Origin: Sanderia malayensis
Lineage: Eukaryota; Cnidaria; Scyphozoa; Semaeostomeae; Pelagiidae
Direction of reading: 5' to 3'
Assembly (NCBI GenBank): GCA_013076295.1
Contig: RQOL01000430.1
Location: 62,001-126,000 of the forward strand
DNA: 64,000 nucleotides
The notes beneath the pieces were generated by a model that did no database searches, was not told the DNA's origin, and saw only the letters and a list, made by a program, of their open reading frames with translations. The translations under genes were made by a program, and so were the position numbers. Positions 1 through 11,151 of this stretch are shown piece after piece. How positions within the stretch are numbered: position 1 is the first letter of the stretch; every line of letters begins with the position of its first letter.

Positions 1-2384
1 GTGATATTAGCTAACATTCATTCCAACAATTTAGACATAAATCAGATATTAACGTTCATTCCCATAATTTACACATGAAGCCCATTATAACCTTCTTTCC
101 ACAATTTACACATTAATCCACCTAATTTCAGCTAAAACATAATAATTACACCTTTATCTACATGTTTTTAAGTGATAATTACATCTGTTCCCACAATTTA
201 CAATGAATCCGATATTAAAATTAATTCCCACAATTTTCAAATGAATCCACGTAGCCACAGCTAAAGATATATGGAATGCATCTTTGGTTAAGTCTTTTCA
301 CTGATATTGACACCCATTCCCAAAAATTACGCATGAATCCATGTAACTGCAGCTAAAAGGTATTAAAAAACACCCTTATTTACTTGTTTTCAGTGATATT
401 AACATTTATTCCCTGAATTTACACATGAATCCGATAGTAACGTTCTTTCCACACTTTACGCATAAATCCCCATAACCACAGTTCAAACTCTTTAAAATAC
501 ACTAATACTTACTGGTTTTCAGTGATATTAATATTCATTCCTACAAGTTAACACATGAATCCGGTAATAACGTTCATTCCCACAATTTACACATGAATCC
601 ACGTAAATTCAGCTAAAACATAAAAAGGTACAACTTTATTTACATGTTTTTAGTGATAATTGCATCTAATCCCACAATTTACACTGAATCCGATATTAAA
701 ATTCATTCCCACAACTTTCAAATGAATCCACGTAACCACAGCTAAAACTATATGGCATGCATCTTTGGTTACGTCTTTTCAATGATATTGACACTCATTT
801 CCACAATTTACGCATGAATCCATGTAACTGCAGCTAAAAGATATTAAAACACCGCCCTATTTAGTTGTTTTCAGTGATAATAACATTCATTCCCACAATT
901 TAAACATGAATTCAATATTAACGTTTAATCCCTCAATTTACAAAGGATCCACGCAAATACAGATAGAAAGACTTAAAATGCACCCTTATTTACTTGCCTT
1001 CAATGATTTTAACATTTATTCCCACAGTTTAAACATGAATCCGATATTAATGTTTATTCCCACAATCTACACATCAATCCATGTATTTTTAGCTAAACCA
1101 AAATAAAGTACACCTTTATTAAAATGTTTTAGTTATATTAACATTTATTCCCATAATTTACAATGAATCCGATATTAAAATTCAATCCCACAACTTTCAA
1201 ATGAATCCACGTAAGCACAGCTAAAACTAATTGGAATGCATCTTTGATTATGTCTTTTCACTGATATTGACACCCATTCCCACAATTTACGCATGAATCC
1301 CAGTAACTGCAGCTAAAAGGTATTAAAAACACCCTTATTTACTTGTTTTCAGTGATATTAACATTTATTCCCACAATTTACACATGAATCCGATATTAGC
1401 GTTCCTTCCCACAATTTACGCACGAGTCCCCATAACTACTGCTCGCACTCCTTAAAATACACCGTTATTTATTTGTTTTCAGTGATATTAACATTCATTC
1501 CCACAATTTGAACATGATTCCGATATTAACGTTCATTCCCACAATTTACACATGATTTCGATATGAACGTTCCTTCCCACAATTTATGCATAAATCCCAT
1601 ACTACTGCTCACACTCTTTAAAATACACCGTTACTTATTTGTTTTCTGTGATATTAACATTCATTCCCACAATTTCAACATGAAACCGATATTAACGTTC
1701 ATTCCCACAATTTACACATGAATCCGATATGAACGTTCCTTCCCACAATTTATGGATAAGTCCCCATAACTACAGTTCACACTCCTTAAAAAACACCATT
1801 TTTGACTTGTTTTCGGTGATATTAACATTTATTCCCACAATTTACACATGAATCCGATATTAACGTTTCTTCCCACAATTTAGGCATGAGTCCCCATAAC
1901 TACTGCTCAAACTCTTTAAAATACACCGTTATTTATATGTTTTCAGTGATATTAACGTTCACTCCCACAAGTTAACACATGAATCCTATAATAACCTTCA
2001 TTCCCACAATTTACACATGAATCCACGTAATTTCAGCAAAAACATAATAAAGTACTACTTTATTTACATGTTTTTAGTGATAATTACACCTATTCCCACA
2101 ATTTACAATGAGTCCGATATTAAAATTAATTCCCACAATTTTCAAATGACTCCACGTAACCACAACTAAAACTTTATGGAATTCATCTTTGGTTACCCTT
2201 TTCACTGTTTATAATGACACTCATTCCAACAGTTTACACATGAATCCGATATTAACGTTCCTTCCCACAACTTACGCATGAGTCCCATATTAATGTTCCT
2301 TCCCACAATTTACACATGAATCCACGTAATTTCAGCTAAAACATAATAAAGAAGACCTTTATTTACATATTTTCAACCATAACT
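1..2384 (+). repeat. Mixed satellite block at the left edge
   Basis: Only satellite modules; no gene. Positions 1-240 match the sequence from about 32192 (the GATATTAGCTAACATTC variant and its downstream short modules). Positions about 700-1240 match about 8570-9110. Positions about 1325-2760 match about 52300-53700 and about 28570-29530. The block is therefore a mosaic of pieces seen in several later higher-order repeats. Boundaries were estimated by reading where the similarity switches. Confidence 0.8.
700..1240 (+). repeat. Copy of the AATTCAATATT/AAAGGATCC cassette (copy 1)
   Basis: A distinctive run of modules containing ATGAATTCAATATTAACG, CAATTTACAAAGGATCC and GATAGAAAGACTT. It is almost identical to stretches at about 8570-9110, 50285-50830 and 58215-58760, and to a degraded copy near 14000-14470. 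Related but differing forms (AAATGGATCC, ACTAGAAAG) occur near 3610, 6190, 11590 and 57485. It includes a 66-codon open frame at 906-1106, which I regard as chance (see the rejected list). Confidence 0.85.
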
Positions 2385-3002
2385 ACATCTATTCCAACAA
2401 TTTACAATGAATCCGATATTAAAATTAATTCCCACAATTTTCAAATGAATCCACATAACAACAACTAAAACTTCATGGAATTCATCTTTGGTTACCTCTT
2501 TTCACTGATGATATTGTTACTTATTCCCACAATTTACACATGAATCCACGTAATTTCAGGTAAAACATAATAAAGTAGACCTTAATTTACATGTTTTTAG
2601 TGATAATTACATCTATTCCCACAATTTACAATGAATCCGATACTAAAATTAATTCTCACGATTTTCAAATGAATCCACGTAGCCACAACTAAAACTATAT
2701 GGAATGCATCTTTGGTTACGTCTTTTCACTGATATTGACACCCATTCCCACAATTTGCGCGTGAATCCATGTAAATACAGCTAAAAGTATTAAATTACAC
2801 CCTTCTTTACTTGTTTTCAGTGATATTAGCATTCATTCCCACAAATTAAACATCAATCCAATATTGGCGTTCATTCCCACAATTTACACGTGAGTCCATG
2901 TAACGGCAGCTAAAACATAATAAGGTACAACTTTATTTACATGCTTTTAGTGATAATTGCATCTATTCCCACGATTTACACTGAATCCGATATTATAATT
3001 AA

Positions 3003-3040
3003 CTAGGAAGGCTGGCGCGCTTCGGGCGCCACCTCCCTAG
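3003..3040. other. 38-bp GC-rich imperfect palindrome (hairpin)
   Basis: The outer arms are CTAGG and CCTAG. Inside them AGG pairs with CCT, and TGGCGC pairs with GCGCCA around the loop GCTTCGG. There is one mismatch and one bulged C. With a bulged G the inner stem can extend to seven pairs closing a C(TTCG)G tetraloop. The same palindrome starts each of the six inserts (3003, 4758, 5583, 7340, 10976, 12731). It is the only strongly GC-rich hairpin seen in the window. Confidence 0.85.
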
Positions 3041-3048
3041 TGTTTTAG

Positions 3049-3170
3049 CCTTCGATGTGAGTGGAACAGCGATCTTGAACAAAAGTGGGGTGGGTTTCTC
3101 TTATTTTGGCCTTCGATCTGAGTGGAACAGAGACCTTGAACAAAAGTGGGGTGGGTTTCTGTTATTTTGG
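3049..3170. repeat. Two 61-bp direct repeats inside the insert
   Basis: Units 3049-3109 and 3110-3170 start CCTTCGATSTGAGTGGAACA and end in TTATTTTGG. They differ at a handful of positions. A third unit starts at 3171 and stops after CCTTCGA. The pair is present in all six inserts. Internal short tandem repeats are common in non-autonomous Helitron-like elements, which is consistent with, but does not prove, that origin. Confidence 0.85.
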
Positions 3171-4757
3171 CCTTCGAGAACTTAATTTACATGTTTTTAG
3201 TGATAATTACATCTATTCCCACAATTTACAATGAATCCGATACTAAAATTAATTCTCACGATTTTCAAATGAATCCACTTAACCACAACTAAAACTATAT
3301 GGAATGCATCTTTGGTTACTTATTTTAACTGATGTTGACACACATTCCCACACTTTGCGCATGAACCCAAGTAACTGCAGCTAAAAGGTATTAAAAACAC
3401 CCTTATTTACTTGTTTTCAGTGATATTAACATGTATTTTCAAAATTTACACATGAATCCGATATTAACGTTCATTCCCACATTTTACACATGAATCCGAT
3501 ATGAACGTTCCTTCCCACAATTTATGCATAAATCCCCATAACTACTGCTCACACTCTTTATAATACACCGTTATTTATTTGTTTTCCCTGATAATAACAT
3601 TCATTCCCACAATTTAAACATGAATTCAATATTAACGTTTATTCCCTCAATTTACAAATGGATCCACGCAAAACAACTAGAAAGACTTAAAATGCACCCT
3701 TATTTACTTGCTTTCAGTGATTTTAACATTTATTCCCACAGTTTAAACATGAATCCGATATTAATGTTTATTCCCACAATTTACACATAAATCCATGTAT
3801 TTTTAGCTAAACCAAAATAAAGTACACCTTTATGAAAATGTTTTAGTTATATTAACATTTATTCCCACAATTTACAATGAATCCGATATTAAAATTCAAT
3901 CCCACAACATTCAAATGAATCCACGTAATCACAGCTAAAACTAATTGGAAGGCATCTTTGGTTACCTCTTTTAACTGATGATATTTAAACCCATTCCCAC
4001 AATTTGCGCGTGAATCCATGTAAATACAGCTAAAACGTATTAAATTACACCCTTCTTTACTTGTTTTCAGTGATATTAGCATTCATTCCCACAAATTAAA
4101 CATCAATCCAATATTAGCGTTCATTCCCACAATTTACACGGGAGTCCATGTAACGGCAGCTAAATGGTGTTAAAATACTCCCTTATTTACCTGTTCTCCG
4201 TGATATTAACATTCATTCCCGCAATTTAAAAATGAATCCGATATTAATGTTCCTTCCCACAATTTACGCAAGAATCCTCATAACTACAGCACACACTATT
4301 TAAAACACACCCATATTTACTGGTTTTTAGTGATATTAACATTAATTCCTCAAATGTTAGCATAAATCCGATATTAACGTTCATTCCAACGATTTACACA
4401 TGAATCCCATATTAACTTTCATTCCCCGAATTTACACATGAATCCGATAGTAACGTTCTTTCCCACAATTTACGCATATATCCCCATAACTACAGTTCAC
4501 ACTCTTCAAAATACACTAATACTTACTGGTTTTCAGTGATATTAACATTCATTCCCACAAGTTAAACATGAATCCGATATTAACGTTCACTCGCACAAGT
4601 TAACACATGAATCCGGTAATAACGTTCATTCCCACAATTTACACATGAATCCATGTAAATTCAGCTAAAACATAATAAGGTACAACTTTATTTACATGCT
4701 TTTAGTGATAATTGCATCTATTCCCACAATTTACACTGAATCCGATATTATAATTAA

Positions 4758-4935
4758 CTAGGAAGGCTGGCGCGCTTCGGGCGCCACCTCCCTAGTGTTT
4801 TAGCCTTCGATGTGAGTGGAACAGCGATCTTGAACAAAAGTGGGGTGGTTTTCTCTTATTTTGGCCTTCGATCTGAGTGGAACAGCGACCTTGAACAAAA
4901 GTGGGGTGGGTTTCTGTTATTTTGGCCTTCGAGAA
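4758..4935 (-). mobile_element. 178-bp insert, copy 2
   Basis: Same length, palindrome, 61-bp repeat pair and junctions as the 3003-3180 copy. It differs by a few substitutions, including GGTGGTTTTC in the first 61-bp repeat and CAGCGACC in the second. Downstream it continues into the CCACATAACAACAAC version of module C. This differs from the continuation after copy 1, so it marks position within the 2.58-kb unit. Confidence 0.6.
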
Positions 4936-5582
4936 CTTAATTTACATGTTTTTAGTGATAATTACATCTATTCCCACAATTTACAATGAATCCGATATTA
5001 AAATTAATTCCCACAATTTTCAAATGAATCCACATAACAACAACTAAAACTTCATGGAATTCATCTTTGGTTACCTCTTTTCACTGATGATATTGTTACT
5101 TATTCCCACAATTTACACATGAATCCACGTAATTTCAGGTAAAACATAATAAAGTAGACCTTAATTTACATGTTTTTAGTGATAATTACATCTATTCCCA
5201 CAATTTACAATGAATCCGATACTAAAATTAATTCTCACGATTTTCAAATGAATCCACGTAGCCACAACTAAAACTATATGGAATGCATCTTTGGTTACGT
5301 CTTTTCACTGATATTGACACCCATTCCCACAATTTGCGCGTGAATCCATGTAAATACAGCTAAAAGTATTAAATTACACCCTTCTTTACTTGTTTTCAGT
5401 GATATTAGCATTCATTCCCACAAATTAAACATCAATCCAATATTGGCGTTCATTCCCACAATTTACACGTGAGTCCATGTAACGGCAGCTAAAACATAAT
5501 AAGGTACAACTTTATTTACATGCTTTAGTGATAATTGCATCTATTCCACAACAATTTACACTGAATCCGATATTATAATTAA

Positions 5583-5759
5583 CTAGGAAGGCTGGCGCGC
5601 TTCGGGCGCCACCTCCCTAGTGTTTTAGCCTTCGATGTGAGTGGAACAGCGATCTTGAACAAAAGTGGGGTGGGTTTCTCTATTTTGGCCTTCGATCTGA
5701 GTGGAACAGCGACCTTGAACAAAAGTGGGGTGGGTTTCTGTTATTTTGGCCTTCGAGAA
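5583..5759 (-). mobile_element. 177-bp insert, copy 3
   Basis: Same structure and junctions as the other copies. One base is missing in the first 61-bp repeat (TTTCTCTATTTTGG instead of TTTCTCTTATTTTGG). It is the first insert in unit 2 of the 2.58-kb duplication and also the start of the 5.39-kb duplication. Its direct counterpart there is the copy at 10976. Confidence 0.6.
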
Positions 5760-7339
5760 CTTAATTTACATGTTTTTAGTGATAATTACATCTATTCCCA
5801 CAATTTACAATGAATCCGATACTAAAATTAATTCTCACGATTTTCAAATGAATCCACTTAACCACAACTAAAACTATATGGAATGCATCTTTGGTTACTT
5901 ATTTTAACTGATGTTGACACACATTCCCACACTTTGCGCATGAACCCAAGTAACTGCAGCTAAAAGGTATTAAAAAACACCCTTATTTACTTGTTTTCAG
6001 TGATATTAACATGTATTTTCAAATTTACACATGAATCCGATATTAACGTTCATTCCCACATTTTACACATGAATCCGATATGAACGTTCCTTCCCACAAT
6101 TTATGCATAAATCCCCATAACTACTGCTCACACTCTTTATAATACACCGTTATTTATTTGTTTTCCCTGATAATAACATTCATTCCCACAATTTAAACAT
6201 GAATTCAATATTAACGTTTATTCCCTCAATTTACAAATGGATCCACGCAAATACAACTAGAAAGACTTAAAATGCACCCTTATTTACTTGCTTTCAGTGA
6301 TTTTAACATTTATTCCCACAGTTTAAACATGAATCCGATATTAATGTTTATTCCCACAATTTACACATAAATCCATGTATTTTTAGCTAAACCAAAATAA
6401 AGTACACCTTTATGAAAATGTTTTAGTTATATTAACATTTATTCCCACAATTTACAATGAATCCGATATTAAAATTCAATCCCACAACTTTCAAATGAAT
6501 CCACGTAATCACAGCTAAAACTAATTGGAAGGCATCTTTGGTTACCTCTTTTAACTGATGATATTTAAACCCATTCCCACAATTTGCGCGTGAATCCATG
6601 TAAATACAGCTAAAACGTATTAAATTACACCCTTCTTTACTTGTTTTCAGTGATATTAGCATTCATTCCCACAAATTAAACATCAATCCAATATTAGCGT
6701 TCATTCCCACAATTTACACGGAGTCCATGTAACGGCAGCTAAATGGTGTTAAAATACTCCCTTATTTACCTGTTCTCCGTGATATTAACATTCATTCCCG
6801 CAATTTAAAAATGAATCCGATATTAATGTTCCTTCCCACATTTACGCAAGAATCCTCATAACTACAGCACACACTATTTAAAACACACCATATTTACTGG
6901 TTTTTAGTGATATTAACATTAATTCCTCAAATGTTAGCATAAATCCGATATTAACGTTCATTCCAACGATTTACACATGAATCCCATATTAACTTTCATT
7001 CCCCGAATTTACACATGAATCCGATAGTAACGTTCTTTCCCACAATTTACGCATATATCCCCATAACTACAGTTCACACTCTTTAAAATACACTAATACT
7101 TACTGGTTTTCAGTGATATTAACATTCATTCCCACAAGTTAAACATGAATCCGATATTAACGTTCACGTCACTCGCACAAGTTAACACATGAATCCGGTA
7201 ATAACGTTCATTCCCACAATTTACACATGAATCCATGTAAATTCAGCTAAAACATAATAAGGTACAACTTTATTTACATGCTTTTAGTGATAATTGCATC
7301 TATTCCCACAATTTACACTGAATCCGATATTATAATTAA

Positions 7340-7517
7340 CTAGGAAGGCTGGCGCGCTTCGGGCGCCACCTCCCTAGTGTTTTAGCCTTCGATGTGAGTG
7401 GAACAGCGATCTTGAACAAAAGTGGGGTGGGTTTCTCTTATTTTGGCCTTCGATCTGAGTGGAACAGCGACCTTGAACAAAAGTGGGGTGGGTTTCTGTT
7501 ATTTTGGCCTTCGAGAA
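7340..7517 (-). mobile_element. 178-bp insert, copy 4
   Basis: Full-length copy with intact palindrome and 61-bp repeats. It is the counterpart of 4758 in the 2.58-kb duplication and of 12731 in the 5.39-kb duplication. The last insert-bearing junction before the insert-free stretch 7518-10975. Confidence 0.6.
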
Positions 7518-7924
7518 CTTAATTTACATGTTTTTAGTGATAATTACATCTATTCCCACAATTTACAATGAATCCGATACTAAAATTAATTCTCACGATT
7601 TTCAAATGAATCCACTTAACCACAACTAAAACTATATGGAATGCATCTTTGGTTACCTATTTTAGCTGATGTTGACACCCATTCCCACACTTTGCGCATG
7701 AACCCAAGTAACTGCAGCTAAAAGGTATTAAAAAACACCCTTATTTACTTGTTTTCAGTGATATTAACATGTATTTTCAAAATTTACACATGAATCCGAT
7801 ATTAACGTTCATTCCCACATTTTACACATGAATCCGATATGAACGTTCCTTCCCACAATTTATGCATAAATCCCCATAACTACTGCTCACACTCTTTATA
7901 ATACACCGTTATTTATTTGTTTTC

Positions 7925-9310
7925 AATGATATTAACATTCATTCCCACAATTTAAACATGAATCCGATATTAACGTTCATTCCCACACTTTACACATGAA
8001 TCCGATATGAACGTTCCTTCCCCAATTTATGGATAAATCCCCATAACTACTGCTCACACTCTTTAAAATACACCGTTATTTATATGTTTTCAGTGATATT
8101 AACGTTCACTCCCACAAGTTAACACATGAATCCTATAATAACCTTCATTCCCACAATTTACACATGAATCCACGTAATTTCAGCAAAAACATAATAAAGT
8201 ACAACTTTATTTACATAATTTTAGTGATAATTACACCTATTCCCACAATTTACAATGGATCCGATATTAAAATTAATTCCCACAATTTTCAAATGACTCC
8301 ACGTAACCACAACTAAAACTTTATGGAATTCATCTTTGGTTACCCTTTTTCACTAATGATAATGACACTCATTCCAACCGTTTACAGATGAATCCGATAT
8401 TAACGTTATTTCCCACAACTTAGGCATCAATCCCATATTAATGTTCCTTCCCACAATTTTCACATGAATCCACGTAATTTCAGCTAAAACATAATAAGTA
8501 GACCTTTATTTACATGTTTTCAATCATAATTACATCTATTCCCACAATTTACAATGAATCCGATATTAAAATTCATTCCCACAACTTTCAAATGAATCCA
8601 CGTAACCACAGCCAAAACTATATGGCATGCATCTTTGGTTACGTCTTTTCATTGATATTGACACTCATTTCCACAATTTACGCATGAATCCATGTAACTG
8701 CAGCTAAAAGGTATTAAAACACCGCCCTATTTAGTTGTTTTCAGTGATAATAACATTCATTCCCACAATTTAAACATGAATTCAATATTAACGTTTAATC
8801 CCTCAATTTACAAAGGATCCACGCAAATACAGATAGAAAGACTTAAAATGCACCCTTATTTACTTGCCTTCAATGATTTTAACATTTATTCCCACAGTTT
8901 AAACATGAATCCGATATTAATGTTTATTCCCACAATCTACACATCAATCCATGTATTTTTAGCTAAACCAAAATAAAGTACACCTTTATTAAAATGTTTT
9001 AGTTATATTAACATTTATTCCCATAATTTACAATGAATCCGATATTAAAATTCAATCCCACAACTTTCAAATGAATCCACGTAAGCACAGCTAAAACTAA
9101 TTGGAATGCATCTTTGGTTACCTCTTTTCACTGATGATATTTACACCCAATCCCACAATTTGCGCATGAATCCATGTAAATACAGCTAAAACGTATTAAA
9201 ATACACCCTTCTTTACTTGTTTTCAGTGATATTAGCATTCAATCCCACAAATTAAACATCAATCCAATATTAGCGTTCATTCCCACAATTTACACGTGAG
9301 TCCATGTAAC
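7925..9310 (+). repeat. 1.39-kb block recurring at 13.3, 57.6 and partly 35.7 and 49.9 kb
   Basis: Aligns with about 57580-58970 at an offset of 49654 and with 13315-14700 through the 5.39-kb duplication. A version without the AATTCAATATT cassette lies at about 35685-36600, and a 5'-shortened version at about 49910-51030. It includes the cassette with the 66-codon chance frame (8776-8976). Confidence 0.8.
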
Positions 9311-10975
9311 GGCAGCTAAATGGTATTAAAATTCTCCCTTATTTACCTGTTCTCCGTGATATTAACATTCATTCCCACAATTTAAAAATCAATCCGATAT
9401 TAATGTTCCTTCCCGCAATTTACGCAAGAATTCCCATAACTACAGCACACACTATTTAAAACACACCCATATTTACTGGTTTTTAGTGATATTAACATTA
9501 ATTCCCAAATTTTAAAATAAATCCGATATTAACGTTCATTCCAACAATTTACACATGAATCCCATATTAACTTTCATTCCCAGAATTTACACATGAATCC
9601 GATAGTAACGTTCTTTCCCACAATTTACGCATAAATCCCCATACCTACAGTTCACACTCTTTAAAATACACTAATACTTACTGGTTTTCAGTGATATTAA
9701 CATTCATTCCCACAATTTACAATGAATCCGATATTATAATTAATTCCCACAATTTTCAAATGAATCCACGTAACACAACTAAAACTAATATGGAATGCAT
9801 CTTTGATTACGTCTTTTCACTGATATTGACACCCATTCCCACAATTTACGCATGAATCCAAGTAACTGCAGCTAAAAGGTATTAAAAACACCCCTATTTA
9901 CTTGTTTTCAGTGATATTAACATTTATTCCCACAATTTACACATGAATCCGATATTAACGTTCCTTCCCACAATTTACGCATGAGTCCCCATAACTACTG
10001 CTCACATTCCTTAAAATACACCGTTATTTATTTGTTTTCAGTGATATTAACATTCATTCCCACAATTTTCAAATTAATCCACGTAACCACAGCTGAAAGT
10101 ATATGGAATGCATCTTTGGTTAAGTCTTTTCACTGATATTGACACCATTCCCAAAATTTACGCATGAATCCATGTAACTGCAGCTAAAAGGTATTAAAAA
10201 ACACCCTTATTTACTTGTTTTCAGTGATATTAACATTTATTCCCTGAATTTACACATGAATCCGATAGTAACGTTCTTTCCACAATTTACGCATAAATCC
10301 CCATAACCACAGTTCAAACTCTTTAAAATACACTAATACTTACTGGTTTTCAGTGATATGAATATTCATTCCCACAAGTTAACACATGAATCCGGTAATA
10401 ACGTTCATTCCCACAATTTACACATGAATCCACGTAAATTCAGCTAAAACATAATAAGGTACAACTTTATTTACATGTTTTTAGTGATAATTGCATCTAA
10501 TCCCACAATTTACACTGAATCCGAATATAATTAATTCCAAAAATTTTCAAATGAATACACGTAGGCACAGCTAAAACTAATTGGAAGGCATCTTTGGTTA
10601 CCTCTTTTCACTGATGATATTGTTACTTATTCCCACAATTTATACATGAATCCACGTAATTTAAGGTAAAACATAATAAAGTAGACCTTAATTTACATGT
10701 TTTTAGTGATAATTACATCTATTCCCACAATTTACAATGAATCCGATACTAAAATTTATTCTCACGATTTTCAAATGAATCCACGTAACCACAACTAAAA
10801 CTATATGGAATGCATCTTTGGTTACGTCTTTTCACTGATATTGACACCCATTCCCACGATTTACACATGAATCCATGTAATTCAGCTAAAACATAATAAG
10901 TACAACTTTATTTACATGCTTTTAGTGATAATTGCATATTCCCACAATTTACACTGAATCCGATATTATAATTAA

Positions 10976-11151
10976 CTAGGAAGGCTGGCGCGCTTCGGGC
11001 GCCACCTCCCTGGTGTTTTAGCCTTCGATGTGAGTGGAACAGCGATCTTGAACAAAAGTGGGGTGGGTTTCTCTTGTTTTGGCCTTCGATCTGAGTGGAA
11101 CAGCGACCTTGAACAAAAGGGGTGGGTTTCTGTTATTTTGGCCTTCGAGAA
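10976..11151 (-). mobile_element. 176-bp insert, copy 5
   Basis: Same junctions, with a 2-bp loss in the second 61-bp repeat (AAAAGGGGTGGG) and CCCTGGTG in place of CCCTAGTG at the inner arm of the palindrome. The 2-bp loss opens a 77-codon frame (11030-11263) that other copies lack, so that frame is accidental. Confidence 0.6.

Larger units (their letters stand above)
3003..3180 (-). mobile_element. 178-bp insert, copy 1 (candidate Helitron-like fragment)
   Basis: This sequence is unlike the satellite. It has a 38-bp imperfect palindrome (3003-3040), then two 61-bp direct repeats starting at 3049 and 3110, then the first bases of a third (3171-3180). The left junction is exactly the end of a short F module. 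The right junction resumes inside an E module at its base 59. Minus-strand reading ends in a stem (TGGCGC, 7-nt loop, GCGCCA), then GCCTTCCTAG, then T. This matches the general form of Helitron 3' ends: hairpin, about 10 nt, CTRR, host T. No helicase or other coding is present. Family assignment is inference. Confidence 0.6.
2385..4963 (+). repeat. 2.58-kb higher-order repeat, unit 1
   Basis: Position 2401 aligns with 4980 and the insert at 3003 aligns with the one at 5583, an offset of about 2580. The unit contains two 178-bp inserts, at 3003 and 4758, and the modules between them. The pair of inserts is spaced 1755 bp apart within a unit, and 825 bp separates the second insert from the first insert of the next unit. 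Confidence 0.85.
4964..7542 (+). repeat. 2.58-kb higher-order repeat, unit 2
   Basis: Second tandem copy of the 2385-4963 unit. It carries the inserts at 5583 and 7340. The segment 5760-7340 follows 3181-4757 closely, with one-base and few-base indels such as a 4-bp difference near 7165 and 5540. After the second insert the sequence does not return to the unit-1 continuation. It follows the CCACTTAACC version of module C instead, which marks the end of the duplication. Confidence 0.83.
5490..10880 (+). repeat. 5.39-kb higher-order repeat, unit 1
   Basis: Positions 5583, 7340 and 8776 align with 10976, 12731 and about 14166, offsets of 5390-5393. The unit contains two inserts, about 1.58 kb of modules between them, and about 3.4 kb of insert-free modules. 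Its left limit is where the sequences upstream of 5490 and 10880 stop matching. Confidence 0.85.

Noticed and set aside
906..1106. Open frames of 62-86 codons (906, 8776, 14969, 15277, 18566, 43144, 50500, 58430 on plus; 3852, 6432, 11825 on minus)
   Set aside because: All lie in satellite modules whose lengths are not multiples of three. They reappear only where the DNA is duplicated, lose stops or frame freely, and encode low-complexity Ile/Asn/Ser/His-rich peptides with no recognisable domain.
3003..3040. Hairpin as a rho-independent terminator
   Set aside because: No gene is upstream, no T-tract immediately follows the stem, and the context is a eukaryotic satellite insert.
3049..3180. 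tRNA-derived SINE (GTTCAAGGTC and GTTCAAGATC on the minus strand resemble a B box)
   Set aside because: The B box consensus fails at its last base, no A box is visible at the right spacing, and there is no A-rich tail or target-site duplication.
3003..3180. Insert as a DNA transposon with terminal inverted repeats
   Set aside because: The inverted repeat is confined to the first 38 bp and the right end has no matching arm; no flanking target-site duplication is present.
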